Position numbers and translations under genes: made by a program | In this document: in pieces, positions 16,099 through 24,224 of the stretch | How positions within the stretch are numbered: position 1 is the first letter of the stretch | How the letters are laid out: each line of letters opens with the position of its first letter | NCBI GenBank assembly: GCA_947626515.1 | Contig: CANQSL010000011.1 | Location: 1 to 32,565, forward strand | Direction of reading: 5' to 3' | Length of the DNA: 32,565 nt | Source of the DNA: an uncultured Bacilli bacterium | GTDB lineage: Bacteria > Bacillota_I > Bacilli_A > RF39 > UBA660 | The notes under the pieces: generated by a model | What the model saw: the letters and a program-made list of their open reading frames with translations, nothing else | Database searches by the model: none | Told to the model about the DNA's origin: nothing

Positions 16099-16980
16099 TT
16101 ATCTTGTTGTTTTATTTATTTTTTCAAAAATAGATTTAATTTTTTTCTTTGTCAATATATAATCATTAGCTCTAACTTCCCCTAATTCAACATTTTGTTT
16201 CTCTAATTGCTTTCTATTAAAAGCTTCATCAACTATAAGTGTTGTTCCTTCTAACTTACATCCCCATAATTTATCAATATTTAAGTATTGTAAATCTAAA
16301 ACAGCATTGGTATTTGTTAAATTACAATAACAAATTTCGCATCCGCTAAAATCTTTTCCACTCATATCTACGTTTTCCAAATTAGTTCCTTCTAAATTTT
16401 TACCAAGTACAGTTTGAGGATCTAAATTAATTTTAGCATTCTTAAAACTTGCACCTTCTACATAAACATTTGTAAAATCTGCATGTGATAAATCAAGGCC
16501 ATCACATTTAGTCTCTGATAAGTCTTTATCATAAACTTTTTGAGGATTAATTGAAGCGTTTGTGTAGCTTAAATTGGTACTATAAATTACACATTCGTCA
16601 AAGCATTTATCACTCAAATCTATTCCTTCAAAGTTTGCTCCTTCTATATTTTTATCTTCTACTGTCTGAGGATCTATATCTGCATTCGTACCACGAAAAT
16701 CAACTCTACGAACATTTCTGCCAGCAAAAGAAATTCCTTCTAAATCAATAAACTTCAAAACACGTTGATCTCCAACATCGTAATTCATAATACCGTCTAA
16801 AAGAATCTTTGTAGTTTCCTTTCCTAATTTTATTTTTTCCATAGCATTACAATTTTCAATTAACTCTTTTTCATCATTTATGTCTATTCCTTTATTTTTT
16901 GCATATTTATAAATTTCTTCGTTCAACATCTTTAATAAATCACGATATTGATTTCCATCCATATTTAGTTTTCTTCTCAT
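16099..16980 (-). CDS. Pentapeptide-repeat protein with ~42-residue super-repeats
   Basis: 293 residues, soluble. A helical N-terminal region of about 75 residues leads into pentapeptide repeats of the A(D/N)LXX type (FEGIDLSDKCF, CDGLDLSHADF, LENVDMSGKDF). The repeats are grouped in a longer unit of roughly 42 residues that begins with N/DPQTV or NPQKV and contains K(N/D)LEG. About three units occur between residues 95 and 240. Such repeats fold as a right-handed quadrilateral beta-helix. The function of this one is unknown, and nothing links it to gyrase-protecting Qnr proteins. The start codon has an AGGGAGG site just upstream. It is a single gene. Confidence 0.8.
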   Translation of the reverse strand: MRRKLNMDGNQYRDLLKMLNEEIYKYAKNKGIDINDEKELIENCNAMEKIKLGKETTKILLDGIMNYDVGDQRVLKFIDLEGISFAGRNVRRVDFRGTNADIDPQTVEDKNIEGANFEGIDLSDKCFDECVIYSTNLSYTNASINPQKVYDKDLSETKCDGLDLSHADFTNVYVEGASFKNAKINLDPQTVLGKNLEGTNLENVDMSGKDFSGCEICYCNLTNTNAVLDLQYLNIDKLWGCKLEGTTLIVDEAFNRKQLEKQNVELGEVRANDYILTKKKIKSIFEKINKTTR

Positions 16981-17053
16981 TTTTCAAAACCTCCCTTAAT
17001 TGTTTATTATAACATATTTACTTTTAAAAGCATCAATTTCTTTTATTAAAATC

Positions 17054-17216
17054 TCACTTATCATTAAAAGCATAGTATGATTTAGCTTTATCGATAAAAC
17101 CCATATCTCTTTTTAATATAATATCTTCAAAAGTAAGGTTTAATTTATCTCATTGAATATCATTCGATAATATCTAAACCATTCAAAAATAAGTACTAGA
17201 TAAATTAAGTGTATTT
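17054..17216 (-). pseudogene. Remnant of a decayed gene (3' end)
   Basis: No intact gene lies in 16981-17268. On the minus strand, two overlapping open pieces look like one protein broken by a frameshift: LIFEWFRYYRMIFNEI, then DKLNLTFEDIILKRDMGF…SYYAFNDK and a stop at 17054. Neither piece has a start codon with a binding site. I do not recognise the parent family. Confidence 0.35.
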
Positions 17217-17233
17217 AAATGTATTATAGCAAC

Positions 17234-17254
17234 AAAAAAAGCCCATTTAAGGGC
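17234..17254 (-). terminator. Terminator of tRNA-Cys
   Basis: GCCC (17241-17244) pairs with GGGC (17251-17254), and seven A at 17234-17240 give a U7 run on the minus strand. It lies 15 bp past the tRNA 3' end. Confidence 0.7.
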
Positions 17255-17268
17255 ATTAAATAACTAAT

Positions 17269-17343
17269 TGGAGGGCCTAGTCGGATTTGAACCAACGAAT
17301 CGGGGAGTTGCAGTCCCATGCCTTACCACTTGGCTATAGACCC
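17269..17343 (-). tRNA. trnC: tRNA-Cys (anticodon GCA)
   Basis: 75 nt including an encoded CCA. The acceptor arms GGGTCTA/TAGGCCC pair with one G-U. The D arm is GCC/GGC, the anticodon loop CTGCAAC gives GCA (Cys), and the T arm is GTTGG/CCGAC with a TTCAAAT loop. The anticodon stem has a T-C mismatch at its outermost pair (27-43). It has its own promoter at 17374-17402 and a terminator at 17234-17254, so it is transcribed alone. Confidence 0.93.
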
Positions 17344-17373
17344 AATTGTAAACAACAAGTTCACGTATTTATA

Positions 17374-17402
17374 ATTTTACACTACTTAAATTCTTTTGTC
17401 AA
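17374..17402 (-). promoter_or_regulatory. Promoter of tRNA-Cys
   Basis: Minus strand: perfect TTGACA (17402-17397), a 17-bp spacer, TAAAAT (17379-17374). The start of transcription would be about 20-25 bp before the tRNA 5' end. Confidence 0.75.
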
Positions 17403-17436
17403 TTATGATAACTATTATATTTTATGTATCAATTAA

Positions 17437-17468
17437 AAAATAGAACTACTTTTAAGTAATTCTATTTT
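17437..17468 (-). terminator. Terminator of the 17462 gene
   Basis: AAAATAGAA (17437-17445) pairs with TTCTATTTT (17460-17468), with an inner TACT/AGTA stem after a one-base mismatch. It overlaps the stop codon at 17462-17464. Confidence 0.75.
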
Positions 17469-19048
17469 AATTTTATTTTAATTTCTGTATCTCTAAATAA
17501 TAATTCCATATTTAATTTAGTTGAATTTTTTAATTCATATGGAATAGAAATAAATAATTTATTATCAATTTTATTCAAAACTGTTATATCTTTTGCAGTC
17601 TTTACATTGCCATTTAATTCATATTCTATTTTAAAGAACGCTTTAAAAAAATCTATATCATTTTTATATACTTTACTTATATTTTTTTGACTATCTAAAG
17701 ATAAATTATAATCTAAAATAAGTAAAACATTATTAGCACTATTTGGAGTAATTAAACGAGTTCTTTCTATACAATCATTATCATCTTTACAGTCTTTTTC
17801 TGTATATGTATAACTATTACTTATTAAATAGCTATTTACTGTAATACTGGAACTTCCATAATTTTCACCAAATGTTACTTTTTCTTTCATATTATTATTT
17901 ACTTCTAATTTCTTTTTATCTATTTTTTTTGATTTAAATTTAACAATTTTATAAACTCCTTCCATTTCATCATCTTTGTATGAAATTTGATCATAAATTT
18001 TTATCTTATATGAATGTTTTTTATAACTTTTAGGGACTTCAAATATGAATAAGTAATTATATGTTTCTCCTGCATTTAAAAGAGTTTTATTATAAGGAAT
18101 ACCCATATCCATAAACTTATCATTAAAATAATTATTAGCATAAGAAAAATTGTCTCCAAATACTATTCTCATTTTGCTAAAATCAAACTTTTGAGATTCC
18201 GTTTTATTATTTTTAATATCTACATTAGCAATAATATATTTATAATCTTTTTTTACTATATTTTCATTTAAATCATATTCCGTTTCATAAACGTCATTTA
18301 TTTTAAAAGTAAAACCACCTGCTGAAAATTGTTTACCTAACTTATATGTATTGTGAGAAAAAGTAAATTTACTAATAGAGAATATTATTAAGATTCCTAT
18401 TAATACTAAACATACTGTATTAATTAATCCTCTATTTTCTATATAATAATATTTTAATTCTCTTATATATTTTCTGATACTTCTTTTATATTTATAAGTA
18501 TTTTTATTAAAAATGACCTCTACTTCTTCATTATCACTTTCTTCTTGTTTTAATTCTTCTATATCTTTTGAAAAATTAAACTTTTTTAAGTTGAATCCAA
18601 TAGTTGTAAAAGCAAACATAAAGATAAAATATAAAGCGGGAATTATTATCATTAACGATATATCAGAATATAAATTTAATGTTGTTTGTTCAATTGATGT
18701 TACTAATAAATCTCCAAATAAATTATTTACCAAAAACAAATATATTATTATAACAACAATGTAAAAAGCACAAAGAATATAATCCCTTAAAGGTTTCTTC
18801 TTTCTTATAAATAGTGAAATTATAGATGAAATTAATAATAAAATAAGAAAGATAGTTAACCCTAATTTAAAATTAATATAAGTAGATTTTAATACACCAT
18901 AGCTGGTATATGTTCCTAAATATATTTCACGTAACACTCCATGTAAATTATTTAAACTATAGGATAAGTAAATTAACAATATTGTTAAAATTAAATGAAT
19001 TAATCTAAAATATTTAATAAAAAATGCATAAGGTTTCTTAAATACCAT
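17462..19048 (-). CDS. Multi-pass membrane protein with large extracellular DUF4352-like domain
   Basis: 528 residues. The N-terminal part has about four membrane segments (roughly 12-30, 60-82, 90-112, 128-152), then a charged cytoplasmic stretch (FSKDIEELKQEESDNEE), and a further segment near 208-228. The C-terminal ~300 residues should be outside the cell. They look like an immunoglobulin-like beta domain of the DUF4352 type: AGGFTFKINDVYETEYD, KYIIANVDIKNNKTES, then a FxFEVPK-like strand. A second similar half includes a Cys pair (CKDDNDC). The function is not known. It has GGAGA before the ATG and its own terminator. Confidence 0.75.
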   Translation of the reverse strand: MVFKKPYAFFIKYFRLIHLILTILLIYLSYSLNNLHGVLREIYLGTYTSYGVLKSTYINFKLGLTIFLILLLISSIISLFIRKKKPLRDYILCAFYIVVIIIYLFLVNNLFGDLLVTSIEQTTLNLYSDISLMIIIPALYFIFMFAFTTIGFNLKKFNFSKDIEELKQEESDNEEVEVIFNKNTYKYKRSIRKYIRELKYYYIENRGLINTVCLVLIGILIIFSISKFTFSHNTYKLGKQFSAGGFTFKINDVYETEYDLNENIVKKDYKYIIANVDIKNNKTESQKFDFSKMRIVFGDNFSYANNYFNDKFMDMGIPYNKTLLNAGETYNYLFIFEVPKSYKKHSYKIKIYDQISYKDDEMEGVYKIVKFKSKKIDKKKLEVNNNMKEKVTFGENYGSSSITVNSYLISNSYTYTEKDCKDDNDCIERTRLITPNSANNVLLILDYNLSLDSQKNISKVYKNDIDFFKAFFKIEYELNGNVKTAKDITVLNKIDNKLFISIPYELKNSTKLNMELLFRDTEIKIKLK

Positions 19049-19138
19049 AACTATAGTCTCCTATTCTTTATAAATTATACCATCTAAATTTTAATATGTA
19101 AAATAATTAATTTTAACAAATTTTTATTTATTATTTTA

Positions 19139-19325
19139 CTATATTTTTTTTATCATATAGGTTTTATTCTTATATTCTTTAATTACTTCTAAATCATATT
19201 TAATCCAATTTGTCCAATATAATTCCTGTTTTATCATAATAACCGTCATCAACAATAATAACTTTCACTAATGGATTTTTTACTAATTAATCATTCATAT
19301 TATAAGCTTGTATTATCGCGCTTAC
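19139..19325 (-). pseudogene. Remnant of a decayed gene
   Basis: The 365-bp gap 19049-19413 has no intact gene. On the minus strand, consecutive pieces read SAIIQAYNMND, an in-frame stop, LVKNPLVKVIIVDDGYYDKT, then after a +/-1 shift ELYWTNWIKYDLEVIKEYKN…KI and a stop at 19139. They fit one protein hit by a nonsense and a frameshift mutation. VIIVDDG recalls family 2 glycosyltransferases, but the match is too short to name it. Confidence 0.4.
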
Positions 19326-19341
19326 TTAAATTAATCTCACT

Positions 19342-19364
19342 AAAAAAACCTATAAATAGGTTTT
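19342..19364 (-). terminator. Terminator of the double-LysM gene
   Basis: AAAACCTA (19345-19352) pairs with TAGGTTTT (19357-19364) around a 4-nt loop, with a U7 run on the minus strand. It lies about 50 bp past the stop of the gene at 19414. Confidence 0.75.
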
Positions 19365-19413
19365 AAAAATAAAGAAAGGCATATCTAGAAAAAATAACTT
19401 TATGTCGAAATTA

Positions 19414-19716
19414 TTATCTCTTATATGCAAATAATTGGCCACTTTCTAATAAAATTCTATTATTTACTTTATTAAAATCACTATAGTCAACATTAAATAA
19501 ATTTAATATATCATTCAAATTATCACCACTTTGAGTTAAGTAATAGCTGTAACCACTTTTAGGAATTAAAATCTTCTGACCCTCATATATATAATCATTC
19601 ATATTTAATCCATTAATTAAAGCTAATAATTCTGGATTAATATTATATTTTTTACTTATAGCATAAAGAGTATCTCCTTTTTGTATGTTATAAGTGTCAT
19701 ATAATTCATTATTCAT
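19414..19716 (-). CDS. Small protein with two LysM-like domains and no signal peptide
   Basis: 100 residues. The first LysM (about 8-52) is canonical: YNIQKGDTLYAISKKYNI, NPELLALINGL, then GQKILIP. The second (about 57-98) is weaker: YYLTQSGDNLNDILNLF, ESGQLFAYKR. LysM binds N-acetylglucosamine in peptidoglycan or chitin-like polymers. There is no signal peptide or membrane anchor, so export is not obvious. Spore-coat LysM proteins such as SafA share this trait because they act on the forespore from inside the mother cell. GGTGAA lies before the ATG. It is close behind the PH-domain gene, but a terminator separates them. Confidence 0.8.
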   Translation of the reverse strand: MNNELYDTYNIQKGDTLYAISKKYNINPELLALINGLNMNDYIYEGQKILIPKSGYSYYLTQSGDNLNDILNLFNVDYSDFNKVNNRILLESGQLFAYKR

Positions 19717-19756
19717 ACTTATTCACCTATTACTAATATATTAAAATAATTTAAAA

Positions 19757-19780
19757 AAGTTCTATTTTTTCATAGAACTT
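19757..19780 (-). terminator. Terminator of the PH-domain gene
   Basis: AAGTTCTAT (19757-19765) pairs with ATAGAACTT (19772-19780), followed by a U-run on the minus strand. It overlaps the stop codon at 19762-19764. Confidence 0.8.
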
Positions 19781-20217
19781 ATTTTCTTTTTATTTGGATA
19801 TAGTTTTTTTGCCTCTATCATATACATAGTTATAATTGTTTCAATTTCCTCAAGAGATTTCTTTGATAAATTAGAAAAATATATAACTTCTTTAGCTGTA
19901 TCTATAGTGATTCTTCCCCAAAATAGACCTGAGAAAACTTGCAAATCATTATATAATTCGGGAGTTACCGAATTTAATGAATATCCATATATGATATGAT
20001 CTTGAGCAATAAGTAATCTCTTAGATGTTACACATAATACTGCAGTATCAAAAAAATTAGTCCAACTATCATTTTTTTGTCCAGCACATGCATATAATAC
20101 TTCTTCATCTGGATTTAGATGTTTATCAATTATTGCACAATGTTTTTTCACTCTCCACATGATAGTACTAGGAAATCTTTTTTTAAATTGTTTAACACAT
20201 TGATATACATCTTTCAT
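19762..20217 (-). CDS. Bacterial PH-domain-like protein
   Basis: 151 residues, soluble. The middle carries the pattern of bacterial pleckstrin-homology-like proteins: NPDEEVLYACAGQ, FFDTAVLCVTSKRLLIAQ, SVTPELYNDLQVFSGLFWGRITIDT, then a C-terminal helix LEEIETIITMYMIEAKK. Its biochemical role is unknown. It is 18 bp downstream of the thioredoxin-like gene on the same strand and is probably in an operon with it. A terminator overlaps its own stop codon. Confidence 0.75.
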   Translation of the reverse strand: MKDVYQCVKQFKKRFPSTIMWRVKKHCAIIDKHLNPDEEVLYACAGQKNDSWTNFFDTAVLCVTSKRLLIAQDHIIYGYSLNSVTPELYNDLQVFSGLFWGRITIDTAKEVIYFSNLSKKSLEEIETIITMYMIEAKKLYPNKKKISSMKK

Positions 20218-20235
20218 TTAAATCACTCTCTTATA

Positions 20236-21057
20236 TTATTCCTCTATCATTCCAACATTTTTTAATTTATCCATTAAACTTGCTCTATCGACATAGCCAC
20301 TTATACAATCAATAACTTTGTTATCCTTAGTAAATATTGTCAAAGGTGTACCAAAACCATCAGATAGTTTAAAGTCTTTTCCAGCATTATTAGTATCACT
20401 ATTACACTTTCCTGGAATTACTAATTTAGATTTTATAATTTTACTATATTCATCTGAATTATAACTGTCTGAATCAAAGAAATAAATATCTAAATCATAT
20501 TTTTCAGCTAAAGCATTATATACTGGCTTAAATAAATTGCAATAACCACATGTATCTCTACCAAAAACAAACATTGTAACTTCATCACTCTTTACAATTT
20601 CATTAAATTCACTTGAATCTTTTGCAACTTTATATGAGATATTTTTATCATTGAAATCTGCAATTAAAAATGCATCAACATCATCACTTAGCTCGTCTAT
20701 TTCATCTTCTTTATACTCTTTTTGTATATCTCCTTCAACTATTATTGCATATTTAGTATCTTCGCTAAATTTACTAGTTATTTCTTTGTCGTCTGAAGCA
20801 TTTATAACTTCATAATCAAAAGAATAATCATTTTTTTCTTTATTTTTTACTTCATTTAATATCTTAGTGCTAGCTTTATCTACATCACCAATTGATATTA
20901 CATATGATTCATTAGAATTTAATTTTTCAATTACTTTATCATTTTCTTGTATATCTATTTTTTGTGATTTTATATAGTCACTTATAATAGGAATAAACAA
21001 AATAATTAGCACAATAACAAAAATTATCCATCCAACATAATTCTTTTTATCTTTCAT
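20236..21057 (-). CDS. Membrane-anchored thioredoxin-like protein (CGYC)
   Basis: 273 residues. One N-terminal membrane segment (about 9-27) is followed by an extracellular part. The thioredoxin fold lies at about 150-270: FVFGRDTCGYCNLF (C170-G-Y-C173) and the cis-proline GFGTPLTIF (P238). Two further Cys, C218 and C251, lie in the same domain. Residues 48-110 may be a second, Cys-free thioredoxin-like fold (YVISIGDVDKAS…). It probably acts as a disulfide exchange protein on the outer face of the membrane; the partner is unknown. AGGAGGTATT precedes the ATG. Unlike many thioredoxins it sits with a PH-domain gene rather than with DsbD or cytochrome genes. Confidence 0.85.
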   Translation of the reverse strand: MKDKKNYVGWIIFVIVLIILFIPIISDYIKSQKIDIQENDKVIEKLNSNESYVISIGDVDKASTKILNEVKNKEKNDYSFDYEVINASDDKEITSKFSEDTKYAIIVEGDIQKEYKEDEIDELSDDVDAFLIADFNDKNISYKVAKDSSEFNEIVKSDEVTMFVFGRDTCGYCNLFKPVYNALAEKYDLDIYFFDSDSYNSDEYSKIIKSKLVIPGKCNSDTNNAGKDFKLSDGFGTPLTIFTKDNKVIDCISGYVDRASLMDKLKNVGMIEE

Positions 21058-21123
21058 TTTTAAAATACCTCCTTGATAATTGTATCAAAAAAAATAATCT
21101 TAGTCTATAACTAAAGAAATAAA

Positions 21124-21843
21124 TTAATATTTAACGTTATATAAATATAAACCATTTGCAGGTGCAGTAGTATAATTTATTTTCTTATTACTATTAAATG
21201 CATTACGATAATCATTATAGCTAATTTTATTTTTTCCTACTTCAATTAATGATCCAACTATATTTCTTACCATATATCTATAAAAACTTTTTCCTTCAAA
21301 AGTAAAAATTATATAATCATTTTTTTTAGTTATACTAATTTTATATATTTCACTATCATAGTTATCTCTAGTACCACTTACAAAATTTTTATAAGAGTGT
21401 TGCCCAAATAAAATTTTGCTAGCTTTTCTCATCGAATTTATATTTAAATTATGACAATAATTATAAATAAAATCATTTTTAATAGCATTGTACTTTCCTA
21501 CATTTATAACATACTTATATATTTTTCTCTTTACACTAAATCTTGCGTGAAATGATTCATCTACTATTTTGCAATTATTAACGTAAATAGAAGGTGGCAA
21601 TATTGAGTTCATTGCTTGCACTAATCTTTTAGTAGGAATATTGACATTTAAATCAAAATGACATTTTTGATTTAAAGCATGAACTCCTTTATCGGTTCTT
21701 CCACTCCCCTTTACAATAACTTTTGATTTATTAATTTTACTTAATGCATATTCTAATTCTTTTTGAATAGAGTCTAAATTATTTAATCTTTGAAATCCAA
21801 AATATTTACTTCCATCATATGAAATACTTATCAAATATCTCAT
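21124..21843 (-). CDS. truA: tRNA pseudouridine synthase A
   Basis: 239 residues, normal TruA length. It makes pseudouridine at positions 38-40 in the anticodon arm of tRNAs. The catalytic motif GRTDKGVHA is present with Asp51. Other family features are YDGSKYFGFQRL near the start, RFSVKRKIYKYVI, and FYRYMVRNIVGSLIEVG. It is the last gene of the operon starting at 24773. Its ATG overlaps the stop of the degenerate ecfA2 gene by 4 bp. In Firmicutes truA normally follows ecfA1-ecfA2-ecfT; here ecfT is absent. Confidence 0.96.
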   Translation of the reverse strand: MRYLISISYDGSKYFGFQRLNNLDSIQKELEYALSKINKSKVIVKGSGRTDKGVHALNQKCHFDLNVNIPTKRLVQAMNSILPPSIYVNNCKIVDESFHARFSVKRKIYKYVINVGKYNAIKNDFIYNYCHNLNINSMRKASKILFGQHSYKNFVSGTRDNYDSEIYKISITKKNDYIIFTFEGKSFYRYMVRNIVGSLIEVGKNKISYNDYRNAFNSNKKINYTTAPANGLYLYNVKY

Positions 21844-22472
21844 TTTATACTCCTATAAATATCTTTTAATAACTCTTTATTATTTACTGTATATCCAAGT
21901 TTTGCTTTGTATTTATTTGCAAGTTTTATAAATTTAATTATCTCAGGATAATCTAAATTTATTCTACTTTTATATATTTTATTTATATCGTCCTGATAAA
22001 TTATTTTTCCATCTCTAAATACTATTAATTCTTGACATAATTCATTTAAGAAAACTAGGTCGTTGCTAATTGCAATCAATGTTTTTTTATAATTCCTTTT
22101 CAAATAATTTATTACTATCTTTTTATATTTATAATTTAAGCCTTTATCAAAATAATCTAATACTAAAATATTTTTATTATTTCTTAATGAATATATTAAT
22201 AATATTATTTTAAAAATACTTTTACTTACATTTTTTATTTTTTTATTTAATAAACTTTCTGGCATCTCAAATTCTTTTAAAAGATTTAATATATCATCAT
22301 CTAGCTTTAATTTATATCCATTCAAAAACCTTTTTATAGTCCATTCATCATCATAAGATATTCCTTCAAATTCTATACCGTAGTTAATTAAATCAATTTT
22401 ATCTTTATATACTGCAATAAATTTATTTTCCTTAAAAATATCCGATTTAGTATTTGTATACATTATTTCCAT
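21840..22472 (-). CDS. ecfA2: Degenerate ECF-type ATPase (EcfA2-like), lacks Walker A
   Basis: 210 residues against about 280 for EcfA2. The N-terminal nucleotide-binding part is lost or unrecognisable: no GxxGxGKS/T occurs. What remains reads as the ABC core: NVSKSIFK where the LSGGQ signature should be, ILVLDYFDKGLN for the Walker B/D-loop ILDEPTAGLD (the catalytic Glu is Tyr), and AISNDLVFL where the switch His is Asn. The strand IVFRDGKII and the C-terminal helix match EcfA-type ends. It should not hydrolyse ATP on its own. The ORF begins at 22472, but the ATG at 22463 (M4) overlaps the ecfA1 stop as TAATG and may be the true start. The gene overlaps truA by 4 bp. The assignment rests on gene order plus these motif remnants. 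Confidence 0.72.
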   Translation of the reverse strand: MEIMYTNTKSDIFKENKFIAVYKDKIDLINYGIEFEGISYDDEWTIKRFLNGYKLKLDDDILNLLKEFEMPESLLNKKIKNVSKSIFKIILLIYSLRNNKNILVLDYFDKGLNYKYKKIVINYLKRNYKKTLIAISNDLVFLNELCQELIVFRDGKIIYQDDINKIYKSRINLDYPEIIKFIKLANKYKAKLGYTVNNKELLKDIYRSIK

Positions 22473-23209
22473 AGTAAATCAATTAACTCCTTATGCACAA
22501 TATGTAATTCATTTATTAAGCCATATTCTTTTAACATTATATTTAAATCATATATAAACGGCATATTTAACCCTAAATCTTTAAATAATTTTTCATTTTT
22601 CAATATATTTTTTGATAAATCAAAATCATATTTATAACCTTTATTCATAACTAGAATTTTATCATATAAAAATAATTCTTCCATATCAGAAGTTATATTT
22701 AATAAAGTTATCTCATTTGCTTTTATATAATTTAAAATATTTGTTTTTTTATCTCTATTAAGATAAGTTAATAAATCGTCAATACAAAAAATTGATGGTT
22801 TTATTATCAATAAAGAAAGAATTTTTATATAATTTCTATCTTCTAATGACATATCTTCAAAATCAGATTTTAAAATGTTATCTAATTTAAAAAAGTCTTT
22901 AAATTCTTTAATACGATAATCAATCTCTTTAATTTCCATTCCTATTTTATATAAGTAATATCTTAATTCGCTTAATGGTGTTGGTGTATTAAAAATATTA
23001 TTATTTGATACACATACTATATTTTTACGTTTATAATCTAATGTAAACTGTTTAAGAAGTTTATTATCTATTAGTATATCCGTATTTTTCTTTATTCCAG
23101 ATAATTTATTTAAAATGTTTGTTTTCCCAGAACCTATTGGACCAATTATTCCAATTAATTCACCACTATTAATTGTAATATCTAAATCTTTAAATCTAAT
23201 TGTTTCCAT
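22463..23209 (-). CDS. ecfA1: Divergent ECF-type ATP-binding protein (EcfA1-like)
   Basis: 248 residues, ABC ATPase. Walker A is intact (GPIGSGKT, 23-30). Other motifs have drifted: Q-loop VSNNNIFN (no Gln), signature MSLEDR for LSGGQ, Walker B FCIDD with Asp145 in place of the catalytic Glu, and NITSDMEEL where the switch His is Ser. The C-terminal LGLNMPFIYDLNIMLKEYGL resembles the EcfA tail (LGLDVPEV…LLRKRGL). In ECF vitamin transporters EcfA1 and EcfA2 drive the EcfT membrane coupler and a substrate-binding S protein. No EcfT gene lies between this pair and truA. It may bind ATP but hydrolyse it poorly. It is 12 bp downstream of the DHH gene in the same operon. Confidence 0.78.
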   Translation of the reverse strand: METIRFKDLDITINSGELIGIIGPIGSGKTNILNKLSGIKKNTDILIDNKLLKQFTLDYKRKNIVCVSNNNIFNTPTPLSELRYYLYKIGMEIKEIDYRIKEFKDFFKLDNILKSDFEDMSLEDRNYIKILSLLIIKPSIFCIDDLLTYLNRDKKTNILNYIKANEITLLNITSDMEELFLYDKILVMNKGYKYDFDLSKNILKNEKLFKDLGLNMPFIYDLNIMLKEYGLINELHIVHKELIDLLWK

Positions 23210-23221
23210 AAATCTCCTATA

Positions 23222-24211
23222 TTATTCAAAATTTCTGTAAGGTATTAGTTTTTTTATTATCTGATTTTCTAATTCTTCTAAATTGTTAATATCTGGTTTC
23301 CCAGCTCCAGCAAAAAAATTACCTCCACCGTTAAATTGTCCCATTAATTCTCCAATATTAGTTTTACCATTGGATCTACCACTAATAGAAAGTTTGCCAT
23401 CTATCTTTCCTATCGCAAATGAGGCATCTGTCTGGTAATTGAGCATATAGTCTGCCGCTTTTGCTAATTCTTCTTTAGAGTATTCTTCATCTTGCCCATT
23501 TGCAATAGCAAATATAAAACTTACAAATTTTGTTTTTGAAACTAAGTCTTGTACTTTTCTATCGCTTAAAAAATTCAATTTAAAAAAATTATTTGCTATT
23601 TCTTGATTAGCGCCTTTCTCATATAAATATGCCACCGTTTTCATTGTTCTTGTATTATTATTTCTACTCAATCTGTTGGTATCTAAAAATATTCCTGCTA
23701 ATAAATAAGTAGCTATCTTAAAATCATATCTAATATTATATAATTTTAATAAATCTACCATTATTTCAGAAGCACTAGAGTAGCTAGTATCAATAAATTT
23801 ATTTTCTTCACTTGTTATTATAGTTTTATCATCTTCATTATGATGATCTATTAAAATAATGTTATTAAACGAATCCAATATGCTTTCACAACATACTAAA
23901 TTTTTCTTATTGACATCTAACGTAATCAATAAATCTTTATCTGTTTTAATACTGTTGTATGTATCTAAATTAATTATTGAAATAATATCTTTAGCTTCAT
24001 CAGAAATTTTTTTTGAAGCTGCTTCCATTTTTAATGGATCTTCATTAATTAAAATATGACATGGTACTCCTAACTTTTTTACAATTAAAGACATACTTAT
24101 ACAAGATGCTGTTGCATCACAATCTGCTCCAATATGGGGTGTTAAAATTACTTGATTACTTTCTAATATTAATTTAGTTAACTTTAATTTGAATTCACTT
24201 AATTTTTTCAT
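23222..24211 (-). CDS. DHH/DHHA1 phosphodiesterase (GdpP/NrnA-like)
   Basis: 329 residues, soluble. The DHH domain has PHIGADCDATAS (the HxxxDxD metal site), IDHHNED and GIFLDTNRLSRNN. The C-terminal DHHA1 domain has ISGRSNGKTNIGELMGQFNGGG. The spacing and the TRTMKTVAYLYEKGAN region look like the catalytic half of the c-di-AMP phosphodiesterase GdpP, but with no membrane, PAS or GGDEF parts. Stand-alone relatives cut c-di-AMP, pApA or short RNAs. The usual GGGH is GGGN here, which may alter substrate choice. Thirteen bp separate it from the DUF402 gene, and it is the second gene of the operon. Confidence 0.85.
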   Translation of the reverse strand: MKKLSEFKLKLTKLILESNQVILTPHIGADCDATASCISMSLIVKKLGVPCHILINEDPLKMEAASKKISDEAKDIISIINLDTYNSIKTDKDLLITLDVNKKNLVCCESILDSFNNIILIDHHNEDDKTIITSEENKFIDTSYSSASEIMVDLLKLYNIRYDFKIATYLLAGIFLDTNRLSRNNNTRTMKTVAYLYEKGANQEIANNFFKLNFLSDRKVQDLVSKTKFVSFIFAIANGQDEEYSKEELAKAADYMLNYQTDASFAIGKIDGKLSISGRSNGKTNIGELMGQFNGGGNFFAGAGKPDINNLEELENQIIKKLIPYRNFE

Positions 24212-24224
24212 TTTAGCCTATTTT

